From positions 62,001 through 126,000 of the IMG/VR virus record IMGVR_UViG_3300026512_000002: 64,000 nucleotides of DNA. One strand, written 5' to 3'. The position numbers were made by a program, and so were the translations under genes. This stretch comes from a virus. The first letter of the stretch is position 1; each line of letters opens with the position of its first letter. The notes beneath the pieces are model-generated. The model saw only the letters and a program-made list of their open reading frames with translations, did not search any database and had not been told where the DNA came from. This document shows positions 8,585 to 18,100 of this stretch, one piece after another.

Positions 8585-9062
8585 AAGTTGGCATATAAGA
8601 GATATCTCACCCTAGATGGGTAGCTAACAAGTATATGTATAAATTTTAAGTAGAGGACTAGTGGGCATTGCCAAAGGGCGTGATGCATTATAAGCATTAA
8701 GACTACAAATACTACTACTTAACGTCACCTTAACGTTACTAGGGAGACTAAAGCAAAAAAGAGTCTATAAATATATTCACCGTCTAGAGGGAGACGTAAA
8801 AATATCATAACTAGGAAAATTGGTCACCGTGGAGAGCGTAGTTGACAATTTCCTATGTTCCCTGATTAGGAGTACACTATTATCCTATAATAAAGAATAG
8901 TGAAAGGCGTTAGAAGGAGTAAGTAACGCTGAAGTCGAAACAATCTTTATACTGGAGGAGTATAAGTTATAGTAGGCGCAATCCATGATAGTTTCATCAT
9001 GGCGGTATATAGGTCAACATATATATCGATATAATGTAAATCTGAGACTAATATAGGAGGTT
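8585..9062 (+). ncRNA. Large structured RNA candidate (leader of the 802-aa gene or stand-alone)
   Basis: About 480 bases without a plausible ORF but full of helices: CGTCT/AGACG (8781-8796), a long bulged helix 8812-8826/8842-8855, CACTATT/AATAGTG (8875-8902), GGCGTTA/TAACGCT (8906-8930), TTATACT-GGAGG-AGTATAA (8947-8965) and CCATGAT/ATCATGG (8983-9002). Composition is less AT-rich than ordinary intergenic DNA here. It runs up to the ribosome site of the gene at 9065. It has the size and density of the large ornate phage RNAs (GOLLD and ROOL classes), but membership in either is not established. Confidence 0.6.
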
Positions 9063-9064
9063 AT

Positions 9065-11473
9065 ATGTCCAGGTTTATGAGAAAAAAACAAGAGATCGAG
9101 TATGAAATCGCAGCGTACACTAGCGATGGAATGCTCGATCTCAATGACGCTATGCAAGTATCTCAATGTCGAGATAGTATAGTGTCTGTTAGAGAGAATC
9201 TTAAAAGATCCAAAGTATTTTGGGGAGAGGCTCTCTTAACACAGTTTCTAGATGCTGTGTCTAAAAAAACATCTAAATCGTTCTTTAGTGTATTCACATT
9301 AGAGAGCGAGGTCCCCTTACTAAAAGACATGTTAGGGTGGCCAGTGAACTATGCTGAAGTAGTTCACTATGCGGAAGTGAGGTGGAATTCGCAGTTAGTA
9401 ACACCTTCGAAGAGAAGATTTTATCCGAAGGATGCTGCTAATTATTACTACGATTTTGCAAATCTTAGTGATAAACCTTATTCAATAAATTTCTTAGCTA
9501 AAGACATTAGTAAGGTTAAGAATTTATTGAACATCTGGGCCGAAAACCATGGCCGGACTGCTACTATGGTAGATGTAGCAGAATTCTTTACTTTTGTACG
9601 GAGTAGAGAAATGGTAAGTAAAAGAGCTATGAAAAAACTCTTTTACTTTAAGGTTGTCCAAACCTTAAAATTGGACAATAGACTTTTAGAAAGCGAATTT
9701 AAGTTAGGAAATAAATTTGCTGTATACGAGTCTACTAAATTTGATCTTCGATTACTATTCACCACTTTTGGTGGTGATGTAGGAATGGTAAAAGATGCAT
9801 TAGCATATGTCCACAAGCTAATGCGTGATTATAATGTAGAAAGTTATAATTACGGAGAACAAATTTGGGGACTATTTTCGCATGTAGATTGGTATTATTA
9901 TACCGTGATACTGCGAAATCGTCCAACAACAAATGTGGACGGACTATGTACAACCCTTTATAAACTTAGAGACGCCTCTAGTAGGATCGAAAAGTTTAAA
10001 AAGGAAATAGTTAAATTCATTAGAATTCCTGAATTTTCGAATTTAGAAGATGATTTTAACTGTTATTATTTCCAAGACAGATATTTGTCTCGGAAATATG
10101 TGAACATAGTTCAAAAAAAGATAGCAGAAACAAACTCATTGTTACCCGCAGTGAAAGTTTTTGCTAATCTTGATATACCTAGATCTGAATTCTCCAATTC
10201 AGTATATGGGTATATAAAATTCCTAAGTAAAAAGAGTATATCAGAAAAAGCAACTACGATATACTCAAATTACTTAGGTAGAAGACCTAGTGTCGATCTC
10301 GGCAAAGGTATGGAGCATGGTTATAATTATATGGCCAAAAGTTCTATCCTGAGAAAGATCTTAGGCATGATAGATAATAAAGCCGCTTGGAAGGTTTTTA
10401 CATCTATTATAAAGTCCTTTAGGAAAGCTAACCCCGGCACAGTTGTCGAGGAACATGCTATTTTAGGGGCGCTTAGTATAGCTGATATTTTTGGTACTGC
10501 TTGGAAAAGCACCTTACCAAAAACAGCTAACGAAAATGGAAAACTTGTAATAGAACAACCTTCTATTACTTGGTTGAACAATTTCGGGTTGCAGTATAAT
10601 GGAACTGCAACTGCTGAGGAAAAAGTCCTTATGAGTAATATCTTGAAAAAGAGAAAAACTTATAAGGCTTCTGGAAACAATATTTCAATATTGGAGAGTG
10701 ACCTAGAGTTCTTCTCAAAAATACTGGAAAGGAGTTTCAAGAATAAAAAACTTATAATATCCAAATTAGGAAATAATCCTAAATTAAAGGATATTGTAAG
10801 TATACTTGATGCCGTTTTATATCCGGGATTAAGTATTGAAGTTGGCTATTGGGCTAGCCAATTTTCATTATCTGTAGATGATGCAGAATATTTGCAAAAA
10901 TTTATGGATACAAATGATTACTTTAAAAACTATGAAGACTTGTCTATAAAGACTAGTAATAATAGTTATAAAGTATCAAAGAGCGGCTATAGTATAGTCC
11001 GTCTCTTAGCCCACGACACAGAAGGTGCTGTATTGGGTAAACACACCGGTTGTTGTCAACACCTGCAAGGTGCAGCTGATAGTTCTGTTAGATATGGCTA
11101 CAAACAATCTAACAGCTTCTTCTTTAAGGTTTTAAATAAATCTAATGAAGTTGTGGCTATAAGTTGGGCCTGGGTGGATAGTAAAAGTAATCTTGTTTTC
11201 GACAATGTAGAACGAAAACATGGAAGTGATGTAGCTAATATCATTGATATAGTTGCAGAATATGCTTTCACTTTTGCTGGAAGATTTAATTCTGTCCAAA
11301 TAGGTCTTGGATTTGGGGGTTATATCTTCGATGGCTTGAATGAAAAGTTCGCACCGGTACTATCATCGGATATGGGAACTTTTCTTATTGGCAATCCTTA
11401 TACGGATGCTGCTAATAGTAGAGTATATTTGGTCCCTCCAAGGGGAGCCTTATATGCTAAAGCCATCATATAA
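9065..11473 (+). CDS. 802-aa protein of unknown function, hairpin-saturated gene
   Basis: Starts MSRFMRKKQEIEYEIAAYTS after ATAGGAGGTTAT. The first about 600 residues are helical with no recognised domain. The C-terminal 170 residues contain LGKHTGCCQHL (near residue 657), then FFFKVLNKSNEVVAISWAWVD and VFDNVE, a beta-strand pattern reminiscent of acyltransferase-like (GNAT) folds with an added Cys pair; this is inference. The coding DNA is a nearly unbroken series of RNA hairpins from end to end, for example 9343-9368, 9616-9648, 10222-10278 (two nested helices), 10547-10569, 10750-10801 and 11085-11115. Base composition is visibly richer in G and C than most neighbours. Confidence 0.75.
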   Translation: MSRFMRKKQEIEYEIAAYTSDGMLDLNDAMQVSQCRDSIVSVRENLKRSKVFWGEALLTQFLDAVSKKTSKSFFSVFTLESEVPLLKDMLGWPVNYAEVVHYAEVRWNSQLVTPSKRRFYPKDAANYYYDFANLSDKPYSINFLAKDISKVKNLLNIWAENHGRTATMVDVAEFFTFVRSREMVSKRAMKKLFYFKVVQTLKLDNRLLESEFKLGNKFAVYESTKFDLRLLFTTFGGDVGMVKDALAYVHKLMRDYNVESYNYGEQIWGLFSHVDWYYYTVILRNRPTTNVDGLCTTLYKLRDASSRIEKFKKEIVKFIRIPEFSNLEDDFNCYYFQDRYLSRKYVNIVQKKIAETNSLLPAVKVFANLDIPRSEFSNSVYGYIKFLSKKSISEKATTIYSNYLGRRPSVDLGKGMEHGYNYMAKSSILRKILGMIDNKAAWKVFTSIIKSFRKANPGTVVEEHAILGALSIADIFGTAWKSTLPKTANENGKLVIEQPSITWLNNFGLQYNGTATAEEKVLMSNILKKRKTYKASGNNISILESDLEFFSKILERSFKNKKLIISKLGNNPKLKDIVSILDAVLYPGLSIEVGYWASQFSLSVDDAEYLQKFMDTNDYFKNYEDLSIKTSNNSYKVSKSGYSIVRLLAHDTEGAVLGKHTGCCQHLQGAADSSVRYGYKQSNSFFFKVLNKSNEVVAISWAWVDSKSNLVFDNVERKHGSDVANIIDIVAEYAFTFAGRFNSVQIGLGFGGYIFDGLNEKFAPVLSSDMGTFLIGNPYTDAANSRVYLVPPRGALYAKAII

Positions 11474-11475
11474 AA

Positions 11476-11509
11476 AAAAAGAAAGGGTGAAAACCCTTTC
11501 TTTTTTTTA
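11476..11509 (+). terminator. Intrinsic terminator
   Basis: GAAAGGGT/ACCCTTTC around GAAA, followed by eight or more T residues, directly after the 802-aa gene. The A run upstream lets it work toward the minus strand as well. Confidence 0.9.
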
Positions 11510-11552
11510 TATATAATTGTAACAATTTTACCAACCTACTATAATCATATAC

Positions 11553-12731
11553 TTATAATATGATCAGTTGAAACTGTATATCTACTATATCACCCGACAT
11601 TAAATCAACCCCAGTTATATAATCAGCATTAAAGAATAATACACAATCACTAGAACCCAATACTGTTATATATTTAAAATTACAATCATTTATGACAGTA
11701 TATGTTTTACTTATCTCTATTTTGTTAGATGATAAATTAACCTGTCGAGCACCTTCACTTAAATCAGTTGATGATAAATGAGTGAGATTGTTGGTAGCAA
11801 TAGACCATGGATCGTTGACTGCTTTAGTAGGAATATCACTATGCAATGCTATTGGCATATAATTAACAGTATCGTGTAAATACATTTCCGTATTTTTATC
11901 AGTATTGGTATTATCTTGAAATCTACTAAATGTGATCGTAGTACCATCAGTTTTAATAACATTTTGATCATTGTTAACCATCATTGCTGCATATAACATG
12001 TTTAAGAAATTAATACTAAAACCAGTGTTTTCGTCTTGATAATTCAAGGTGTATTCGACAACTAGTTTGTCTGAAATATTAAATGTTATTGGTGCTGGCA
12101 ATATGTCTCTAGCAACAATTACTCGTTCACCAGTATCCTCTAAAGTAGATGTACCACTATTATATAATTCAACAATATATGTTAAACCGACTTCTTTAAC
12201 ATCAATTGGTCCACCAGTATTGTTTATAAATTCTGTACTAAAACTAAATTTACTAACACCGTTAACTGAATCATATTCGGGATCATTTTTAGTATCATTA
12301 TTTTTAATAACAAGGGGATCGTTAATTTGTTGATCTAAATCAAAATCATGTACATTGAAAACCCTGTTACCAGAACCTATTACAATACCAGTATTTATAT
12401 CTTTAGATGCTGTAGTGTCAAAAATTTTACTGTTAACATAATAATTTTGATAGTCACGTACTGCCCTATCAACACCATCTAGAGTTGTTACCTTATATGT
12501 ACCATTAGTGTCATTCATAAATATAGAATATAAATATGTTAACATATTTGATGTGAATGTTCTAAATGGTTTAGTAACAACATTTTTAATATTATCATTC
12601 TTATCTTTTAATGTAAAAGTTATTGTAGATTTACCCATTTGGGTTTTACTGTTCTTATGTGTTTTCACATTACCGTATTTATCGGTATGTCTCATATTGA
12701 AGACAACTCTCATATCATGTGCATCTAACAT
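11553..12731 (-). CDS. Putative tail-fibre/baseplate-associated protein, 392 aa
   Basis: Begins MLDAHDMRVVFNMRHTDKYG after an AGGTGGTGAT site. It has the same overall plan as the proteins at 23211 and 23743: an N-terminal strand motif (hDhRvVF..R), a Leu-rich segment fixing 'mLTYLysi', then a long beta-rich region with the IVIGSGN and NTGGPIDVKEVGLTYIV motifs found in virion proteins that decorate tails. First of a row of minus-strand tail genes running up to 28173. The call is based on composition, motifs and position. Confidence 0.55.
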   Translation of the reverse strand: MLDAHDMRVVFNMRHTDKYGNVKTHKNSKTQMGKSTITFTLKDKNDNIKNVVTKPFRTFTSNMLTYLYSIFMNDTNGTYKVTTLDGVDRAVRDYQNYYVNSKIFDTTASKDINTGIVIGSGNRVFNVHDFDLDQQINDPLVIKNNDTKNDPEYDSVNGVSKFSFSTEFINNTGGPIDVKEVGLTYIVELYNSGTSTLEDTGERVIVARDILPAPITFNISDKLVVEYTLNYQDENTGFSINFLNMLYAAMMVNNDQNVIKTDGTTITFSRFQDNTNTDKNTEMYLHDTVNYMPIALHSDIPTKAVNDPWSIATNNLTHLSSTDLSEGARQVNLSSNKIEISKTYTVINDCNFKYITVLGSSDCVLFFNADYITGVDLMSGDIVDIQFQLIIL

Positions 12732-12767
12732 ATCACCACCTATATAATTTTTTTTTCAATTTACCAT

Positions 12768-12789
12768 ATTATTATTATTATTATTATTA
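12768..12789. repeat. (ATT)n microsatellite
   Basis: Seven consecutive ATT units that run into the stop codon of the minus-strand gene 12787-15153. Likely polymerase slippage in AT-rich DNA. Confidence 0.7.
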
Positions 12790-15153
12790 TGAACTGACCA
12801 CAATATCAATTTTCATACCCCTATTACTACTATTGGTTATTTTAACAGTGGTTGGACTCACAACAGCTCTAATATTTTGATCATTATTAATAATGGTTAG
12901 TTCATCAGCAGCATCTACTGTAAATAAAATGTTTTTAAACTCAGGAACAGTTGTAGTTGCTTTAAGTTTAATTGAATAACCTATTTTTTTATCACCAGGA
13001 TAATCTTTAATAGCTGAAATGAGACCATAGTTACCACTCTGTATAGGTGTTGTGGTTAGTGTAGCACCAGTACTATCATTAGCAATGTTTTGGGTATTTA
13101 TTGATGATATGTCAGGATATGGTTTAAATATAATTTTGAATGCATCTGAATTATATTTTTCAGCAAATACTGGGCTACCGTACTCAGTTTCACCATTACT
13201 ATTTATCTCAGCTATAATATTGTCCACTGTAGTAGATGTATCAGTATCATAGTTTACAGTATTAGTCATGAAGCTGTTGGAATTAATAGTCAGTTTATAC
13301 GAATCCCCCGAACTACCACTTCCTAATGAAACTATTTTAATACAATCATTGTTAATTAATCGATCGTGTAAAATATTTTTATCTAGATCTATATATGTGT
13401 CAAAAGGTGCTGGAAAAGAGGATAGGTTATTATTTAAAAACAATATCTGTCCAACACCATCGCCTAAGATAAAATTTGAATCTATATGTGTGATATCGTT
13501 AACATTAGTAAAATCTATGAAATTTGTTGAACTATAGTATGTGACCCAATCGGTATCTACTATGGTACTATATGTTGGTATAATATCACTATTAGTTGTC
13601 AATAGAATACTTGATACATTGCTAGACCATATATCTTTTTCTGGTATCAAACCATTGCCGTCACCATCAACAACTCTATCATTGTATGTATCATCATTGT
13701 GAACTACAACTTTAGTAATATATCCAGTATCTTTCAAATGCATGAATTCATAAACAATATCAGTATTATTAACATATGCGTTAATTTTATACTTAGTAGT
13801 TGATGTAGCACTACTGATACTATCAGATATTTTTGTATACGGCACAATATCTATTACATTAGCAGCACTATCAATTCTTATTACACGATAATTACTATAA
13901 TAATGGTCTAGTATTCCAATATATATGGAACCATTATGTTCTATAGCTTCAATGATAGCATAATCTGTAGAACCTAGTGGTACAAAAACTTTAGTATCAT
14001 CATTATACAGAACACATAATGTTCTACCATTATTAAAAAGCTTTTTATTTCCACAAATACTAATATTGGTTTTCCATAAGTATTCTGTTGTCATAGTAAA
14101 TAATTCTACTAACGTATTATTAAGCATATCGTATCTATATGTGTGACCATGGTTATTTCCATCCATAACGGTTACATATGTTTCGTTTTCTAACAAATAT
14201 AATCCTGTGACTAATCTGTTTTTTATAGCATCTTGTAACATATTAATATTTATTTTGGTATCTGTACTAAGATCATATAATACTGTCTCTGATAGTTTGA
14301 CACCGCCGGAATTGTATGATCTACTTATAATAGCTTGATTAGTTTTCTCACAATAATCAACCATTATTCTAAATCTGTATTCAATATAACTGCCACCACC
14401 TTTACCGTATTCAACATATGCCGGTTTTGTAGTAAATAAATCCATATTAAAAATATTTTTTAATATTTGATCAACAATAGGACCATTATTAATATTTGCA
14501 CGATCATATACCCGGAACACTATTGAATCAGAAATTAACACATTAGTAGTATAATCATCTATTCCAGTCACATATACATAGTTTTTTGCATCAGATATAT
14601 CAATATACGCACCAGTTGTGTGATACAATTGTGGTAAGCTATCGCTATTAATAATATTACACGATCCATCATCAATACACTCACTATATCTTATATCCAT
14701 ATTATATGAATCTATGTAATTGAAAGCAACTGAGGTGGTATTAGCAACATCGTAGTTAAGATGAGTATGTTTACTATCTCTCAGCGTCTCATATGTTGGC
14801 TTAAATGTCCTACCTTCAATCATACCGTTACCGGCAATAGTTCCATCTGAATGAATACCTAAATTTATTTTATCTCTACTAATATGTTCATACAATGTAA
14901 CATGCTTAGGTATTTCGCCTAATGAATGACTTGTCTCTAAAACATTATTAGCTTCAACTATTAGATTACTTATCCTTTCAGTATTCATATTTGTTGATGT
15001 GCTTATAGTTGTAGGGTCAACACCCCCAGCTGTTACACCATCACCTATATAAATTTTTTTAGTATCAATAGTATAATATAACTCACCTTCATCTAACATA
15101 GTCGTCAGCCTATCAGCATTTAAACCTCTTTTAACCAAAACCTTAATACTCAT
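12787..15153 (-). CDS. Tail-fibre-like protein, 788 aa
   Basis: The N-terminus carries the motif MLDEGELYYTIDTKKIYIGDG (about residues 18-38), the L..GElaY.tDtkklyvGdG signature of phage tail fibres, tropism determinants and hyaluronidase-like spikes. The remainder is beta-rich, Thr/Asn/Asp-rich and without obvious catalytic residues, as expected of a fibre. The ATG follows GAGGTTAAATA. It is packed tightly with the 1338-aa gene upstream (18 bp gap), so the two are probably cotranscribed. Confidence 0.75.
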   Translation of the reverse strand: MSIKVLVKRGLNADRLTTMLDEGELYYTIDTKKIYIGDGVTAGGVDPTTISTSTNMNTERISNLIVEANNVLETSHSLGEIPKHVTLYEHISRDKINLGIHSDGTIAGNGMIEGRTFKPTYETLRDSKHTHLNYDVANTTSVAFNYIDSYNMDIRYSECIDDGSCNIINSDSLPQLYHTTGAYIDISDAKNYVYVTGIDDYTTNVLISDSIVFRVYDRANINNGPIVDQILKNIFNMDLFTTKPAYVEYGKGGGSYIEYRFRIMVDYCEKTNQAIISRSYNSGGVKLSETVLYDLSTDTKININMLQDAIKNRLVTGLYLLENETYVTVMDGNNHGHTYRYDMLNNTLVELFTMTTEYLWKTNISICGNKKLFNNGRTLCVLYNDDTKVFVPLGSTDYAIIEAIEHNGSIYIGILDHYYSNYRVIRIDSAANVIDIVPYTKISDSISSATSTTKYKINAYVNNTDIVYEFMHLKDTGYITKVVVHNDDTYNDRVVDGDGNGLIPEKDIWSSNVSSILLTTNSDIIPTYSTIVDTDWVTYYSSTNFIDFTNVNDITHIDSNFILGDGVGQILFLNNNLSSFPAPFDTYIDLDKNILHDRLINNDCIKIVSLGSGSSGDSYKLTINSNSFMTNTVNYDTDTSTTVDNIIAEINSNGETEYGSPVFAEKYNSDAFKIIFKPYPDISSINTQNIANDSTGATLTTTPIQSGNYGLISAIKDYPGDKKIGYSIKLKATTTVPEFKNILFTVDAADELTIINNDQNIRAVVSPTTVKITNSSNRGMKIDIVVSS

Positions 15154-15171
15154 TATTTAACCTCATAAAAA

Positions 15172-18100
15172 TTAATCTGTTGTTTCACTATTCAAATCAA
15201 GTGTCATATCATCACCATCATCTGTTGTTTCGTAATTCATATCTAATGCAGCAACAGGTGGGGTATAGGATATATGTGTAGTTGTAATAGCTGTATACAT
15301 ATTAGCACTAGATATTGGGCTCATCATAGGTGTATTATCTATACCAGCTCTAACAGTTGTCATCATATTAGATGTTGTATTTATATTACCATTAAACAAC
15401 GTTAATTTGACACTAGTTCCCATATTTATCATATTATTACCAGCAGCATCTATTTCAACAACTTCACCTATATTAACATATGTTGACAACCCCATAGTTA
15501 TATCGATAGCATCTACTACAGTATTAAATACATCAACAGTTGTTTCTAATGCAATGTTTTCGCTTCTAATATCAAACTCCACATCACATATAATACTTTC
15601 ATAGAAATTAGTAACATTGACATCACATGATACATATTCTGGTATATTCATAGGCAATGATAAAGTATGTGGTGATACAACTATACCATTATCACCCACA
15701 TCAGGGTTTTCTATAACAGCAATATAATCATCCATAGGTGTGGTTATAGTTAACGCATCCTTATCAAACAGTATATTCCAACCATTATCACACATATTAT
15801 ATAACATATCTTGTGTTGGGGATATTAGCTCGCAACCTCTTAAATCTATTATAGTATCCTTATTAAACCTATCTACAATATCTGAACTTAAAACTTCAGA
15901 TATCAATGTATTTCTAGCATCAAAATATTCAAAATGATCAGGGTTGAAAAATATATCAATGTCAGCAATACTTGTTATACCACTATTAGAAACATCTAAA
16001 TATTGTAAATTATTACAATATACATTGGTGTCTGCAACTAAACTAGATAAAGTGGTTTTATTAAAGCTTAATCTATGCAACATGTTGTTATATATAACAA
16101 CTGTAGGATTTAAATTTATATTATTATCTAAATACAGTTCTTGTAGTAATGGAAAATGCTGCATGAATATGGTTGTTGTAAAATTATTGTTTTTTAAACT
16201 CAACACGTTTAATTCATGGATATGCAGGTCTTTCCTAATTGTTGTATTTATAGGCGTGAATGTGCTATCTGTTAAATTATTACCGTCTGCTAATAATTTT
16301 TTAAGACCATGTATATGTAGCAATCTGGATAACCACATAACATTTGTTCTAGAAACATCTAGTTCAACTATATTATTATTTTTTTCTAACTCTATAAACT
16401 CATCAGTATTATTACCAAGGCCATATGAACTATCTGACACGTCTAAATATTTTAGATTGACCAATCTTGTAAAATCATATGTTGTGAAATTATTACCACC
16501 TACATATAAACCAACAAGTCTTTTATTATATTTAATAAAACTTAAGTCATCAATAGAATTATTACCTAAATTTAATATAGTTAATAAACTAAGTTGTTTC
16601 CAACTATTGTTTACAACAGTGATATTTTGATTCACAATGTGTATACTTTTTAAATTATAGCATTTATCAATACCTGTTAAATCACTAATTGGTTGATAAG
16701 TATAGTCTTCAGAAATATCTATATTGGTTAGATCATTAACATTGTCATATATTAACTTATCATTATTTTTAGTTATTTGCTCATAATCATCATATTTAAA
16801 GAACCTATGACTATAAACAAATAAACCTATATTTGTTATAGGAAGATGTGTATCATCTACGATATTTCTATTATATAACGATACAATGTTTTTATTAATA
16901 CCTTCACGGAGATATTTATCCTGAAACACTATACATGTATCATCAAAAATAACATCTACACCATTATATAGATATATTGCGCGTATATTAGCTATTGATT
17001 GCACGCTTAATGGGTTATTAGTCAAATCTATCGTAACTCTTTTATCGCTACTAGTAATAACATAATTGAATCCACCATATTGAGGTGGATAATCTGTAAC
17101 AGAGTTGTTAATGTAATATGGTCGAATATTCCAATTAGTTGAAAAATCCGATATTTCGTTATTCTTAAACTGTATATATGTATCATCATCATAAGCATAT
17201 AATTTAGTAATATCTAATTCTAATGAATTAATATTTTTTATCCTATAATCATTTAAATCTAAACCATATATTGCTATGATATCATTTAATTTTTCAAAAT
17301 CAACATTGTTAGAATATATACTAATATTGGTACCATAAAAGGTATTCATAAGTCTATTAACACTTGACCTAAACCTTATACACTTACTATTAAATTGATT
17401 TAAAATATACATATAGTCATTATTGATAGGTATGAATTTAAATTCATTAAAACCACCATTACTAGCTATATAGTTATATATGTCACCGAATACATTTAAA
17501 TGCTCCCTATAATCATCTAAATACTTATATAAAATATTCGTATATTCACCTATATCAACTATAGTGTATTTGGAAGATGTTATGATATCATTATATCGTT
17601 TATCAGAATACTCTGATAAAAATACATCGGAATACGATACAACTTTTTCCAAATTTATATTATCTAAATAATTACCTTCAAAACTATTATCAGGATCAGC
17701 ATTTTGTTTAGACTCAATATATGCCTCATTATGGTTAAATATATTAAATACTTGAACCCTAGAGAATTTATCGATATTTTTTATATAGATTAAATTATCT
17801 TTTATTATATCGATATCCTTACTAGGATGTAACATACCGTCTATATATACCATAAAGTTTTTATTACCGACTGGTACTGGGGTATGTAATATAAAAAACC
17901 CATAGTTATTAAAAACACTATCCATATAATCAGTATTACTATTGTTTCGATCATATACCTCTATCGATGAATAAGGTGTCTTTATTTTAGAATAGTTATG
18001 TATATCAGCATGATTTATATTAGCATTAAATCTACAATTACCAATACGTATAACTGAAACGACATCATCAGTTTTAAGAATAATGTTATTATTAAAAATT

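Noticed and set aside
15407-16630. Plus-strand ORFs within the LRR gene
   Set aside because: Hydrophobic Ile/Leu/Ser-rich shadow frames of the minus-strand gene.
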